From assembly GCA_028768525.1 (NCBI GenBank), contig CP054837.1, forward strand, positions 3,902,001 to 3,966,000: a DNA stretch of 64,000 nt, read 5' to 3'. The position numbers and the translations under genes were made by a program. This document shows, in pieces, positions 52,448 through 63,527 of the stretch. This stretch comes from Desulfobacter sp. (GTDB lineage: Bacteria; Desulfobacterota; Desulfobacteria; Desulfobacterales; Desulfobacteraceae). A model generated the notes under the pieces. The model was given only the letters and a program-made list of their open reading frames with translations, did not search any database and was not told the origin of the DNA. Numbering within the stretch: the stretch's first letter is position 1; each line of letters opens with the position of its first letter.

Positions 52448-52462
52448 GAGAACACTGTTCTC
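52448..52462. promoter_or_regulatory. Palindrome in the acyl-CoA ligase promoter region
   Basis: GAGAACA-C-TGTTCTC, perfect 7-base arms, 41 bases upstream of the acyl-CoA ligase start. A minus-strand TTGACA (52491-52486) lies just upstream, so the dyad would cover the -10/+1 region. A second short palindrome, AAGCATGCTT, spans 52467-52476. The arrangement fits a TetR-type fatty-acid repressor site, but the regulator is not identified. Confidence 0.45.
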
Positions 52463-52649
52463 GAATAAGCATGCTTGTTCTAAAATGTCAATAGGGGCGG
52501 AAAATTTTTTTGAGGGAGGCTGAAAATAACATCCCGGTCGCGGGTGCCATCGGGCGGGCCCCCGGAAACGGGTGCGGATGTTTTCTGTCGTTTGCCGGGG
52601 GCGCCTAAGTATAGACTCCGTGCACCATAAGGGGGTGCCGGAGGCGGGG

Positions 52650-53933
52650 TTAATAATTCATGGCGTCGAGGATGCCGGAGACGGTGCCAAAGGGCTTTCG
52701 GCCGAAAAAGGAGAGGGCAAGGTCGCATTTATTGGAAAAGAATCCGTCCACGCCGTTGTCCATGACCATTTTCATGTCCACGGGCTCATCAATGGTATAC
52801 GCGTGGACGAGCATGCCCAGGTCATGGGTCATTTCGTTCATCCAGGGCTTTACCGTGTCCATGTAGCTCTGGGCGCCTTTTACGGGATCATTGAAGCCTG
52901 CCAGTTTCGCGCCGGGCCCGGTGCCGGTGGCACCGTTGGCACGGGCCCAGTCCAGCCACCGCTTGTAATTGGCCTTGGAGAGCACCTCCCATTTGGCGGA
53001 GAACTGGGCATAGGATTCGCCTTCGGCCTGTTTGGCCGGTTCACTCTTGCGCAGGGGGCCGTAGGTCCTGCTCAGGTCGGCGGCGGGGTCGCCCTGGTCC
53101 ACCTTGGCAGCGCCCCAGGCATCTGCCTCATCCTGGGTATAGAGCCAGATCAGAAACACCTTGGGGGTATGGGGCATGTAGGTGTTGAGCAGCGGCAGGC
53201 TGCTGGGCTCAAAGGTCTGGAGGATGGTCCGGGCAGGGGTGTATTGGACGCCGATATTTTTTGCGGCATCAAATCCTTTCGGGGCCTTTTTTACGGAAGA
53301 TCCCAGCCAGTTTCTGAGTTTAAGATAGGCGTAGAGATCTTTTTCAATGCCGGGAAACTGTGTGGCCACCTTGGTTTCAATGTAAATGCCAGGGCGGTTG
53401 CCGTTATCCCGGGGATCGGGGCTGCCGTCGGCCAGTTTGCCCTCTGCAATATTGATGAATTCTTCCAGGGTGCAGATTTTGGCACCGGCAAAGGATTGTC
53501 TTGCCAGGTTCGGGGTGCCGTTCTCTTTCTTTTCTTTATTGAACCAGGTCCCTGCATCCAGCTGCTTCAGTTCGGCCAGAGTGAATTTGCTCACCGGATC
53601 ATCGGCACGCTTCGGGAATACCGAGGCAATATTGGTGGTCCGTTTTAAATTATTGTCGTGCAGGGCCATGAGTATCCCGTCCTTGGTCCGCTGCAAATCG
53701 CATTCCAGGTAATCTGCACCCAGGTTCCGGGCCAGGCGGTAGGCGGCTTCCGTGGATTCCGGCGCGTAAAAGGAGGCCCCCCGGTGGGCGATAACGGCCG
53801 GGTGGGGAACCCCCTGGGCCATGGCGATTTTTTCACCTTTCAGGGCCGCTGTGGCGCCTGCTGGGGTGCCGGCGGCCAGGGCCATGCAGATACAGGCCGC
53901 CAGGGCGGCATACATTTTTTTTCTCAGATTCAT
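52650..53933 (-). CDS. Glycerophosphodiester phosphodiesterase, periplasmic (GlpQ-like)
   Basis: A 427-residue secreted enzyme with a signal peptide (ending near residues 25-30). The GDPD signature is clear: IAHRGASFYAPESTEAA (His50, Arg51), DYLECDLQRTKDG (Glu77, Asp79) and ALHD (His92/Asp93). It hydrolyses glycerophosphodiesters to glycerol 3-phosphate and an alcohol. The length fits GlpQ with an inserted region (320-390 residues is usual). SD AAGGAA precedes the start. DgkA lies upstream on the same strand, hinting at phospholipid turnover. Confidence 0.92.
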   Translation of the reverse strand: MNLRKKMYAALAACICMALAAGTPAGATAALKGEKIAMAQGVPHPAVIAHRGASFYAPESTEAAYRLARNLGADYLECDLQRTKDGILMALHDNNLKRTTNIASVFPKRADDPVSKFTLAELKQLDAGTWFNKEKKENGTPNLARQSFAGAKICTLEEFINIAEGKLADGSPDPRDNGNRPGIYIETKVATQFPGIEKDLYAYLKLRNWLGSSVKKAPKGFDAAKNIGVQYTPARTILQTFEPSSLPLLNTYMPHTPKVFLIWLYTQDEADAWGAAKVDQGDPAADLSRTYGPLRKSEPAKQAEGESYAQFSAKWEVLSKANYKRWLDWARANGATGTGPGAKLAGFNDPVKGAQSYMDTVKPWMNEMTHDLGMLVHAYTIDEPVDMKMVMDNGVDGFFSNKCDLALSFFGRKPFGTVSGILDAMNY

Positions 53934-53991
53934 TTTTTTTCCTTATTGTAAAGTTAGGCCAATACAGCGTTGCCGCTGCAGTGAAGGCCCA

Positions 53992-54020
53992 TCTTTAGGC
54001 TAGGCCGGTATGGTTGTCAA
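53992..54020 (-). promoter_or_regulatory. Promoter of the GDPD gene
   Basis: On the minus strand TTGACA (54020-54015), a 17-base spacer and TAAAGA (53997-53992), 59 bases upstream of the start codon. Confidence 0.5.
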
Positions 54021-54117
54021 TATTGTGGTTAACCCAATGGAAAAATTTATCAGAATCTAACAGAATACCGTGGGGTTTCCGCAGGCCGGAAAGGTATCGG
54101 AATCGGTCCTAAAACGA

Positions 54118-54495
54118 TTATGTCCAGAGCTGGGCCAGGGCCATTGCCCAGAGGATGCCGGCCATGGCCAGGCTGACGAAAACGGCGGCGCTGCACATAT
54201 CCTTGGCCCGGCCGGCCAGTTCATGGAAATCCGGAGAGACCATATCCACCACCGCTTCCACTGCGGAGTTGAGCAGTTCGACAATGAGAACCAGGGCTGT
54301 GGCAAAGAAGAGCAGGCCCTTCCAGGCCAAGGAGAGGGGCAGGAAGACCAGGGCCGCTGAAAGAACGGCCACCAGAATCAGTTCCTGGCGAAAAGCCGCC
54401 TCATTGGCCCAGGCATATTTCAGGCCTTTGAGGGTGTATAAAAATGCCGCCCAGATTCTGGCGGCGCCGGTTTTGGGAGCGGGTTTTTTATTCAT
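54118..54495 (-). CDS. dgkA: Diacylglycerol kinase (DgkA, undecaprenol/diacylglycerol type)
   Basis: A 125-residue inner-membrane trimeric enzyme with three hydrophobic helices. The signature segment VELLNSAVEAVVDMVSPDFHELAGRAKDMCSAAV contains the catalytic Glu and metal-binding region, and EAAFRQE marks the N-terminal active-site glutamate. It phosphorylates diacylglycerol from membrane-derived reactions to phosphatidic acid. SD AGGGA precedes the start. Neighbouring GDPD supports a phospholipid theme. Confidence 0.93.
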   Translation of the reverse strand: MNKKPAPKTGAARIWAAFLYTLKGLKYAWANEAAFRQELILVAVLSAALVFLPLSLAWKGLLFFATALVLIVELLNSAVEAVVDMVSPDFHELAGRAKDMCSAAVFVSLAMAGILWAMALAQLWT

Positions 54496-54652
54496 AGTCC
54501 CTGCCTACCAATATTGGGGCCGGGTGTAAAGGCAAAATTCAGCCGGAAGAGCGGGGATGGCAAAGCACACGGTGTTTTGCGCCTTGTCAAATTCAAGCTA
54601 AAATGGTATATTCATTCGATTTTCAATCTGTAAATAATGGTGCCTTCAAAAT

Positions 54653-56068
54653 TTGCAGGCACTGGAAGATAAGATAACGAAGCAGTACAAGGTGGTTAAA
54701 AAAAAGGATAAACATATATACCGCTGCCGCTCCTGCGGGGGGCAGGCCCCCAAATGGATGGGACAATGCCCGGAGTGCGGGGACTGGGATTCCCTGGTGG
54801 AGGAACGGCTGGTGACGGCCACCCCGGGAAAGGCCGGGAAGGGCCGGACGGCCATTGCGGCCAAGCCGGTGCCCATTGATTCCGTGGAGGTGACCGAGTC
54901 CCAACGCCTGGTCACGGGGATTGCCGAGTTTGACCGGGTGCTCGGGGGCGGTATTGTGGACGGTTCGCTGATTCTTATCGGCGGGGATCCGGGCATAGGC
55001 AAGTCCACCCTTATGCTCCAGGTGCTCTCCATCCTGTCCAAGGCCGGGAGAAAGTGCCTTTATATCTCCGGGGAGGAGTCCGTCCGCCAGCTTTCCATGC
55101 GGGGCCAGCGTCTGGAGTCGGCCAGTTCCAATCTCTATGTGGTCTCCGAGACCGACCTGGACGCCATTTTGTCCATGGCGGACCAGGATAAATACGATGC
55201 CATGGTGGTGGATTCCATCCAGACCGTTTTCCATCCGGAAATCACATCCACACCGGGAAGCGTGGCCCAGATCCGTGAAGCATCCATGCAGTTCATGCGC
55301 CTGGCAAAGCAGACGGGCATTCCCATTTTTCTGGTGGGCCATGTCACCAAGATCGGGGCCATTGCAGGCCCCCGTATCATGGAGCACATGGTGGATACGG
55401 TGCTCTACTTCGAAGGGGACAAGAGCCATATTTTCAGGATTCTGAGGGCGGTGAAAAACCGGTTCGGCTCCACCAACGAGATCGGGGTCTTTGAAATGCG
55501 CGAACAGGGCCTGGCCCAGGTGCCCAATCCCTCGGCCGTGTTTTTATCCGAACGGGCCGCAGTGGCCCCGGGGTCTGTGGTCACCGCCTGCATGGAAGGG
55601 ACCCGGCCCATTCTGGTGGAAATCCAGGGCCTGGTGTCCAGCACCAGCCTGGGGACCCCGAGGCGGACGGTACTGGGCCTGGATGGCCACCGGGTGGCAC
55701 TGATCGTGGCCGTCATGGAAAAGCGGCTGGGCATGAACCTGGCCGGCCTGGATATTTTCATGAATGTCACCGGCGGTGTCCGCATTCTTGAACCCGCCGC
55801 CGACCTGGCCATTGCAGCGGCCCTGGCCGGCAGTTTTCTGGACCGGCCCGTGGAGAAGGAGACCACCCTTATCGGGGAGATCGGCCTCACCGGCGAGATC
55901 CGGGCCGTCAGCCACGCCCAGGCCCGGATCAAGGAGGCCGCCAAGATGGGATTCACCCGTTGCCTGGTGCCCACCGCCACCATGAAGCAGTTATCAAAGA
56001 TTAAGGGCATGACCATTGAAAGCGTGAGTTTTTTAAAGGATGCCATGGAGGTATTGTTTGAGGGGTAA
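54653..56068 (+). CDS. radA: DNA repair protein RadA
   Basis: About 471 residues. It has an N-terminal zinc finger (CRSCGG...CPECGDWDS), Walker A GGDPGIGKSTLM, Walker B VVDSIQ, the RadA-specific KNRFG motif, and a C-terminal Lon-like domain (GLTGEIRAVSHAQ). RadA is a DnaB-like helicase promoting branch migration in recombination. The start is unsure: the frame opens with TTG 54653 with no SD, and a GTG at 54692 (VVKKKDKHIYRC) would give the usual N-terminal length. It leads the radA-rlmE-yebC run. Confidence 0.95.
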   Translation: MQALEDKITKQYKVVKKKDKHIYRCRSCGGQAPKWMGQCPECGDWDSLVEERLVTATPGKAGKGRTAIAAKPVPIDSVEVTESQRLVTGIAEFDRVLGGGIVDGSLILIGGDPGIGKSTLMLQVLSILSKAGRKCLYISGEESVRQLSMRGQRLESASSNLYVVSETDLDAILSMADQDKYDAMVVDSIQTVFHPEITSTPGSVAQIREASMQFMRLAKQTGIPIFLVGHVTKIGAIAGPRIMEHMVDTVLYFEGDKSHIFRILRAVKNRFGSTNEIGVFEMREQGLAQVPNPSAVFLSERAAVAPGSVVTACMEGTRPILVEIQGLVSSTSLGTPRRTVLGLDGHRVALIVAVMEKRLGMNLAGLDIFMNVTGGVRILEPAADLAIAAALAGSFLDRPVEKETTLIGEIGLTGEIRAVSHAQARIKEAAKMGFTRCLVPTATMKQLSKIKGMTIESVSFLKDAMEVLFEG

Positions 56069-56678
56069 ACCAAAGAAAAAAGGCCGCGGCGGTAAAGGGG
56101 GCCAGTGGGCCGACCATCTGACGGAAAAAGCCAAATCCCAAGGCTATCCGGCCCGGTCCATATATAAGCTGGAAGAGATTCAAACCAAGTTCCGCGTGAT
56201 GAAAAAAGGGGATACCGTGCTGGATCTGGGCTGTGCCCCGGGTTCCTGGATGCTCTATGCGGCCAAAGAGGTGGGAAAAGAGGGGCGGGTTTTCGGCATC
56301 GACCTGAAGGCCGTTGAGATTAAATTGCCTGAAAACATAACGGCCATCCAGGACAATATACTGAAGCTGGAAAATCCGGGTTTCATCGAGGAGGTGGACG
56401 GGTTTCATACCATCATGAGCGACATGGCACCGGCCACCACCGGCAGGAAGGATGTGGATGCCCTCAGGTCCTTTGAACTCTGCCGCATGGCCCTGGATAC
56501 GGCGCTGAAAAATCTGGCGCCCAAGGGTAATTTCATCTGCAAAATTTTTCAGGGCAATGACTTTAAGGCGTTTGAAAAAGAAGTAAAAGCCGCTTTCAGA
56601 GAATGTAAGATTTTCAAGCCGGAAAGTTGCAGAAAACAGAGTAAAGAAATATATATAATAGCAAAAGGTAAAAAATAA
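56058..56678 (+). CDS. rlmE: 23S rRNA 2'-O-ribose methyltransferase RlmE (FtsJ)
   Basis: A 206-residue SAM-dependent enzyme that methylates U2552 of 23S rRNA. The SAM motif is LDLGCAPGSWMLYAAKEVG. The K-D-K-E catalytic tetrad is visible as Lys in ARSIYKLEEI, Asp in SDMAP, Lys in FICKIFQG and the C-terminal Glu in SKEIYIIAKG. TTG 56058 with GGAGG six bases upstream is the best start and lies 11 bases inside radA, showing translational coupling. An in-frame ATG exists at 56040. Confidence 0.94.
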   Translation: MRGKPKKKGRGGKGGQWADHLTEKAKSQGYPARSIYKLEEIQTKFRVMKKGDTVLDLGCAPGSWMLYAAKEVGKEGRVFGIDLKAVEIKLPENITAIQDNILKLENPGFIEEVDGFHTIMSDMAPATTGRKDVDALRSFELCRMALDTALKNLAPKGNFICKIFQGNDFKAFEKEVKAAFRECKIFKPESCRKQSKEIYIIAKGKK

Positions 56679-56687
56679 GGAGGATCC

Positions 56688-57431
56688 ATGTCAGGACATA
56701 GTAAATGGTCGACCATCAAGCATAAAAAAGGGGCGGCTGATAAAAAGAGGGGCAAGATATTCACCAAGCTGATCAAAGAGATCACCGTAGCCGCCCGGAT
56801 GGGCGGAGGGGATCCCGAATCAAACCCCCGGCTCCGCCACGCCGTTGCTGCGGCCAAGGCCCAGAATATGCCCAAGGATAATTTTGAGCGGGCCATTAAA
56901 AAGGGTACGGGCGAGCTTGAAGGCGTCAACTACGAGGAAATTCTTTACGAAGGGTACGGGCCCGGCGGGGTCGCCGTTCTGGTGGAATGCCTTACGGACA
57001 ACAAGAACCGGACCATTGCCGATGTTCGCTATATTTTTAACAAGGCCGGCGGCAACGTGGGCACCGACGGGTGTGTGGCATGGATGTTCGATAAAAAGGG
57101 GCTGATCTCCGTGAGCAAGGAGGATGCCGATGAGGACACCCTCATGGAAGTGGCCCTGGATGCAGGCGCCGAAGATATCAAGGATGAGGGCGATGTCTTT
57201 GAGATCATCACCGAACCGGCGGATTATGATGCGGTAAAGGATGCCGTGGATAATGCTGAAATTCCCTGCCAGATGGCAGAGATCACCATGCTTCCCCAGA
57301 ACATGACGGCTGTGGAAGGAAAGGAAGCGGAGCAGATGGTGAGGTTCATGGATGCCTTGGATGACTGCGATGACATCCAGAAATTTTATACCAATGCAGA
57401 TATTCCCGACGAGGTCTTTGAAGCGATGTAA
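56688..57431 (+). CDS. YebC/PmpR-family transcriptional/translation regulator
   Basis: A 247-residue protein starting MSGHSKWSTIKHKKGAADKKRGK, the invariant YebC N-terminus. The middle has EGYGPGGVAVLVECLTDN, and the C-terminus has an acidic groove. YebC proteins bind DNA as regulators and have also been linked to relief of ribosome stalling at proline runs. Strong SD AAGGAGG precedes the start. A bidirectional terminator follows. Confidence 0.95.
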   Translation: MSGHSKWSTIKHKKGAADKKRGKIFTKLIKEITVAARMGGGDPESNPRLRHAVAAAKAQNMPKDNFERAIKKGTGELEGVNYEEILYEGYGPGGVAVLVECLTDNKNRTIADVRYIFNKAGGNVGTDGCVAWMFDKKGLISVSKEDADEDTLMEVALDAGAEDIKDEGDVFEIITEPADYDAVKDAVDNAEIPCQMAEITMLPQNMTAVEGKEAEQMVRFMDALDDCDDIQKFYTNADIPDEVFEAM

Positions 57432-57464
57432 TCCATCCTTTTCGGGACTGGGATTTTTGTATTA

Positions 57465-57502
57465 AAAAAAGGAGTCGTGCTGTCCGCCGGCTCCTTTTTT
57501 TA
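57465..57502. terminator. Bidirectional terminator between yebC and nadA
   Basis: AAAAAAAGGAG (57465-57475), 16-base loop, CTCCTTTTTTT (57492-57502). The A-run and T-run on opposite sides let it work for both converging genes. Confidence 0.85.
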
Positions 57503-57525
57503 TTGGGTTTTATTTTTAAATAAAG

Positions 57526-58419
57526 CTATTTCATATCGATCATTTTCTGCACGGCCCCCAAGGCTTTCACCCTGATCTCCTCAGGCACTTCGACTTTGCC
57601 GGCCAGAGTGTCCAGGCTGTCCACAATATTTTCAAGTGTTGTCTTTTTCATATCCGTACAGAGCATTTTACCTGAAGCCGCATAGAATTTTTTCTTTGGG
57701 TGGGCTTTGGCGATGGGATGGAGGAGGCCTATTTCCGTACCCAGGATGAATTCCCGGGCATTGCTTTCTCCGGCAAAGCGGATCATGCCTGAGGTGGACT
57801 GGATGCTGTCGGCCAACTCAAGTATTTCAGGGGGGCATTCCGGATGGGCCACAAACAGGGCGTCGGGGTGGGAGGCCTTGGCCGCATTCACCTCCTCCAC
57901 GGTCAGGTCGTTGTGGAAGGGGCAGAACCCTTCCCAGAGGTGGACCTTTTTATCTGTATTGGCGGCAGCATATTTGGCCAGGTTTCTGTCCGGGGTCATG
58001 AGCACTTCATCGGCATCCAGGGCGTTGACCACCTTGACCACGTTGGCCGAGGTGCAGCAGATATCGGATACCGCCTTGACCGCCGCCGAAGAATTGACAT
58101 AAGTGATCACAGGGATGTCCCCCAGTTCTTCTTTCCGCTTAACAAGGGCCTCCGGGGTAACCATGTCGGCCATGGGGCAGCCGGCATCGGGGTTGGGCAT
58201 GAGCACGGTTTTCTCCGGAGAGAGAATGGCTGCAGTTTCAGCCATGAACCGGACCCCGCAGCAGACAATGATATCGGCGTCGGTGGCCGCCGCTTTGATG
58301 CTCATTTCCAGGGAATCCCCGCAGAGGTCCGCGATATCCTGGATCTCGGCCGGCTGGTAGTTATGGGCAAGGATGATGGCGTTCTTTTCTTTGGCAAGGG
58401 CTTTTATTCTGTCTATCAT
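57526..58419 (-). CDS. nadA: Quinolinate synthase NadA
   Basis: A 297-residue [4Fe-4S] enzyme that condenses iminoaspartate with dihydroxyacetone phosphate to quinolinate in NAD biosynthesis. The three iron-ligand cysteines are in place: Cys81 (GCPMAD), Cys166 (WEGFCPFHN) and Cys254 (KMLCTDMKKTTL). NSSAAVKA and HPECPPE also match. Length is typical of the short NadA form. SD AGGAA precedes the start. No nadB or nadC is adjacent. The gene is probably co-transcribed with lolA, which lies 23 bases upstream. Confidence 0.96.
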   Translation of the reverse strand: MIDRIKALAKEKNAIILAHNYQPAEIQDIADLCGDSLEMSIKAAATDADIIVCCGVRFMAETAAILSPEKTVLMPNPDAGCPMADMVTPEALVKRKEELGDIPVITYVNSSAAVKAVSDICCTSANVVKVVNALDADEVLMTPDRNLAKYAAANTDKKVHLWEGFCPFHNDLTVEEVNAAKASHPDALFVAHPECPPEILELADSIQSTSGMIRFAGESNAREFILGTEIGLLHPIAKAHPKKKFYAASGKMLCTDMKKTTLENIVDSLDTLAGKVEVPEEIRVKALGAVQKMIDMK

Positions 58420-58442
58420 GGCTGTTCCTGTGCTTGAATCAA

Positions 58443-59105
58443 TTAATTCATTTCAATGACTTCCGCATCTTCCGGAATGATGAAGTCAAAATTCCGGGGG
58501 TCGGGGGCGTTGAAACGAATATTGGTAAAATAAAATTTGGTGGTGTCCCCGTAGGGGTTTTCCGTAACCACAATCTGGATGTCATGGCCGGGTAGGCCTA
58601 CGGTGAGGCGGATGGCGGCCAGGTCCGGGCTCTCATTTTTGGGGATGAGCAGCAGTTCGGCAAAACCATCCCCGTTTTTTTCCATTTTGATGTCGAAATC
58701 CGTTCTGATCCGGGTGATGTCGGATAAAAAGGCCCCACCGGCACCGGATTGGAAAAAGGCCTCGGCACTGCCCTGCATCACCTGATGCTCCCCGGGTCGG
58801 TAGATCCACAGCGCCTTTCCGTTGGTGATGATTTCGTGGCGGTCCGGGGTCTCATAGGTCCAGCGCATCTTACCCGGGTGGCTGAACCAGGCTTTGCCCG
58901 TGGCGATTTCTGTGATGTCCAGGGCGGTAAGCCGGGAAGCCTGTTCAAAATCTGCGGAAAAGCCTTTGTTGGCATACCGCTGTTCCAGACCGGCAAGGAT
59001 TTCTTCCTTCAGCGGCGGTTTGCCGCAGAGGCCCGGAGCGGCCGAAACCAGTAAGGCCGCCAGCCCGATAGTCAGTATGGCAATGGATGTGTAAAATTTC
59101 GACAT
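58443..59105 (-). CDS. lolA: Outer-membrane lipoprotein carrier protein LolA
   Basis: A 220-residue periplasmic protein with a signal peptide (ending near LCG at about 27). ADFEQ near residue 55, GKAWFSHPGKMRWTYETPDRHEIITNGKALWIYRP, and FTNIRFNAPDPRNFDFIIPEDAEVI are characteristic of LolA, which ferries lipoproteins from LolCDE to the outer membrane. Consistent with a Gram-negative envelope. SD AAGGAG precedes the start. Confidence 0.93.
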   Translation of the reverse strand: MSKFYTSIAILTIGLAALLVSAAPGLCGKPPLKEEILAGLEQRYANKGFSADFEQASRLTALDITEIATGKAWFSHPGKMRWTYETPDRHEIITNGKALWIYRPGEHQVMQGSAEAFFQSGAGGAFLSDITRIRTDFDIKMEKNGDGFAELLLIPKNESPDLAAIRLTVGLPGHDIQIVVTENPYGDTTKFYFTNIRFNAPDPRNFDFIIPEDAEVIEMN

Positions 59106-59119
59106 GGCCTCTCCTTGTT

Positions 59120-60709
59120 TTATCTCAGCAGTTTTTCCAGGTTTTTGCGCTTGTCTTCGGCATAGATCCGGCGCAGTTTGGGCTTTTCTATTTTGCCAGT
59201 GGGATTCCGGGGGACATCACCGAAAAAGATTTTTTTCAATTGCTTGTACCGGGGCAGTTCATGCTGGAAGTCAATGATGTCCTGCTCGCACATCATGGTG
59301 TTGGGCTTGAGGCTGATAATGCCGGCGGGCAGTTCTCCCAGGCGCTCGTCGGGCACCCCGATGACGGCGATATCCTTTATTTTTTCATGTTTGAGGAAAA
59401 AATTTTCAATCTCCACGGGGAAGATGTTTTCACCGCCGTAGATGATCATGTCCTTTTTCCGGTCAACCAGCCATATGAATCCGTCCTTGTCGTACCGGGC
59501 AATGTCCCCGGTGTGAAGCCAGCCGTCCTTCAGGGTTTTGGCGGTGGCCTCGGGATTTTTATAGTATTCCTTCATGACGCCGGGGCCTTTGACAATAAGT
59601 TCGCCGGTCTCGCCGCCGGGCAGGGGATTACCCTGCTTGTCCACTATTTGTGCCTCCCAGCCGTGGCCGGGAATACCGATGGGGCCAATGCGGTTTGTAT
59701 TCTCGACACCCAGGTGGACGCAGCCGGGTCCTGCGGATTCGGTGAGGCCGTAATTGGTGTCATAGGCCTGGCCGGGGAAAAATTTCTGCCAGTTTTCAAT
59801 GAGGCTGGGGGGGACGGGCTGGGCCCCTATGTGCATGAGCCGCCACTGGTCCAGCTTATGGTCGGCCAGATTGATCTGGTCATTCTCAATGGCAATGAGG
59901 ATATCATGGGCCCAGGGCACCAGGAGCCAGACAATGGTGCATTCTTCTTCTGATACGGCCTCGATAATCCATTCGGATTTAACCCCGTTGAGCAGTACGC
60001 ATTTGCCCCCCACCAGGAAGGAGCCCATCCAGTGCATCTTGGCGCCTGTGTGATAGAGGGGCGGAATACAGAGGAATACATCTGAGTGGGTCTGGCCGTG
60101 GTGGGCGTTTTCCACATGGCAGGCATGCATCAGGGCCTCGTGGGTGAGGAGCACGGCCTTGGGGGTGCCGGTGGTGCCGGATGTGAAGTAAAGGGCGGCT
60201 TCGTCCTCGGGTGATAGGGGAACCCGGGGTAGGGCTTGGTCATCGGCTTCGACGATGAATTTTTCATAGGGACAGGCCCATTCCGGGCAGTCTTTTTCCG
60301 GGCCTGTGAAGATCCAGAGTTCCACAAATTGATCCAGGTCCGCCCGTATGGTTTCCAGGCGGTCGATGAACTCCGGCCCGAAAATAAAGGCCCTGGCCCC
60401 GGCGGTTTCCGTACACAGCTTGATTTTATCGGCCTCAAACCTGAAGTTCAGGGGGACGGCCCAGGCGCCGGTATGGAGGATGCCGAAATAAATGGGCAGC
60501 CAGTCCAGGGCGTTGGTCATGAGGTGAACCACCTTGTCCCCTTTTTGGACGCCGTTGTGCACCAGGGCATTGGCTGTTTTTATGCTCTGGGAGTGGAACT
60601 GGCGCCAGGTGATTTCATGGCGGGCGCCTGTTGCCGGTATCCGCTCCACCAGGGCGGTCTGGTCAGGATAAAGGGCATTGTTTTGTGCGAGTATCTCTGT
60701 AATGATCAT
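59120..60709 (-). CDS. AMP-forming fatty-acid/acyl-CoA ligase
   Basis: A 529-residue ANL-superfamily enzyme. LYFTSGTTGTPKAVLLTHEAL, NYGLTESAGPGC, GWLHTGDIARYDKDGFIWLVDRKKDMIIYGGENIFP and the catalytic-lysine segment RNPTGKIEKPKLR are visible. It activates a carboxylic acid (chain length not readable) as its CoA thioester. It lies 14 bases upstream of lolA on the same strand. It differs clearly from the ligase at 50878-52407. The start has no obvious SD. Confidence 0.92.
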   Translation of the reverse strand: MIITEILAQNNALYPDQTALVERIPATGARHEITWRQFHSQSIKTANALVHNGVQKGDKVVHLMTNALDWLPIYFGILHTGAWAVPLNFRFEADKIKLCTETAGARAFIFGPEFIDRLETIRADLDQFVELWIFTGPEKDCPEWACPYEKFIVEADDQALPRVPLSPEDEAALYFTSGTTGTPKAVLLTHEALMHACHVENAHHGQTHSDVFLCIPPLYHTGAKMHWMGSFLVGGKCVLLNGVKSEWIIEAVSEEECTIVWLLVPWAHDILIAIENDQINLADHKLDQWRLMHIGAQPVPPSLIENWQKFFPGQAYDTNYGLTESAGPGCVHLGVENTNRIGPIGIPGHGWEAQIVDKQGNPLPGGETGELIVKGPGVMKEYYKNPEATAKTLKDGWLHTGDIARYDKDGFIWLVDRKKDMIIYGGENIFPVEIENFFLKHEKIKDIAVIGVPDERLGELPAGIISLKPNTMMCEQDIIDFQHELPRYKQLKKIFFGDVPRNPTGKIEKPKLRRIYAEDKRKNLEKLLR

Positions 60710-60741
60710 CTTTTAATAAGGCCTTTGTACCAAAAATTAAA

Positions 60742-60775
60742 AATCCTGCCGGGGATAATATCCCACGGCAGGATT
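60742..60775 (-). terminator. Intrinsic terminator after dnaK
   Basis: On the minus strand the outer arms AATCCTGCCG (60775-60766) and CGGCAGGATT (60751-60742) enclose a second palindromic stretch (GGGATATTATCCC). They are followed by TTTTAATTTTT. It lies 47 bases after the dnaK stop. Confidence 0.8.
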
Positions 60776-60822
60776 ATATTCAATGATAAATGGCAGATAA
60801 GCCTAAGGACTTATAAGCGATT

Positions 60823-62748
<1,926 letters not shown>

Positions 62749-62768
62749 AACATAGCCTCCAAAATATT

Positions 62769-63380
62769 TTAATTTTCTTCAGTTTTTTCAGTTTCTTTTT
62801 CCACTCTTTTTGAAACAACTACCATGGCCGGCCGGATGAGTCTGTCATGGAGGGTGTACCCTTTTTGCAACACCGTTGTAACGGTGTTGTCCGGAAGGTC
62901 GTTGTTCTCTTCCTGGGTAACCGCCTGGTGGAAGTTGGGATCAAACGGCTGGTTCTCCGCTTCCACCGGTTTCACGTTAAAGGATTCAAAGAGTTTTATG
63001 ATTTCCTTGTGGGTCAGCTTGACCCCTTCAAGGAGACTGGCATCATCAGAAGCGTCTTCTGCGGAGACAATCGCCCGTTCAAGGTTGTCCACCACTGAGA
63101 GGAGCTGCTTGAAAACCATTTCGTTGGCAAACTTTTTGAAATCATCAATTTCCCTTTGTTTGCGTTTTTTGAAGTTTTCAAATTCCGCCGAAAGCCTCAG
63201 GGTTTTTTCTTTCTCAGCGGCCAGCTGATCTTTTAATTCCTGATTGTTTTCAGTGGCGTCCAGGTTGATCTCCTCTTTGGATTTTTTTTGTTCCTCGGCC
63301 GGATCGACCTTGGTGGAGGAAGCAGCGGCAGCGTTTTTTTTCTTTGTCTCTTTTTTAGTTTTGTTCTCTTTGAGTACCAA
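62769..63380 (-). CDS. grpE: Nucleotide exchange factor GrpE
   Basis: About 203 residues. The N-terminal part is a long coiled coil (LKDQLAAEKEKTLRLSAEFENFKKR), preceded by a Lys/Ala-rich stretch, and the C-terminal beta domain contains NPNF-like FDPNFHQAVTQE and NTVTTVLQKGYTLHDRLIRPAMVVVSK, the GrpE signature. It exchanges ADP on DnaK. TTG 63380 (GGAG nine bases upstream) is preferred, and a TTG at 63407 is also in frame. Confidence 0.94.
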   Translation of the reverse strand: MVLKENKTKKETKKKNAAAASSTKVDPAEEQKKSKEEINLDATENNQELKDQLAAEKEKTLRLSAEFENFKKRKQREIDDFKKFANEMVFKQLLSVVDNLERAIVSAEDASDDASLLEGVKLTHKEIIKLFESFNVKPVEAENQPFDPNFHQAVTQEENNDLPDNTVTTVLQKGYTLHDRLIRPAMVVVSKRVEKETEKTEEN

Positions 63381-63447
63381 TTTGTTTTGCTCCAAAATCC
63401 CTAACAATTAAGAGTTTTAGTCATTGTTTCCGATAAATTATGGCTGA

Positions 63448-63475
63448 AAAATAAGTCTGTTTAAAGGCATGTCAA
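63448..63475 (-). promoter_or_regulatory. Candidate grpE-dnaK promoter
   Basis: On the minus strand TTGACA (63475-63470), a 16-base spacer and TATTTT (63453-63448), 68 bases upstream of the chosen start. The -35 and next bases read TTGACATG as at the sHSP cluster. No CIRCE element is visible. Confidence 0.4.
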
Positions 63476-63527
63476 GATATAAAGGATGTGGGGATGAAAG
63501 AAAAAAGAACCGGCTGAACAAGTCGGA

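Noticed and set aside
63408..63527. CIRCE/HrcA operator upstream of grpE
   Set aside because: The TTAGCACTC-N9-GAGTGCTAA dyad is not present on either strand.
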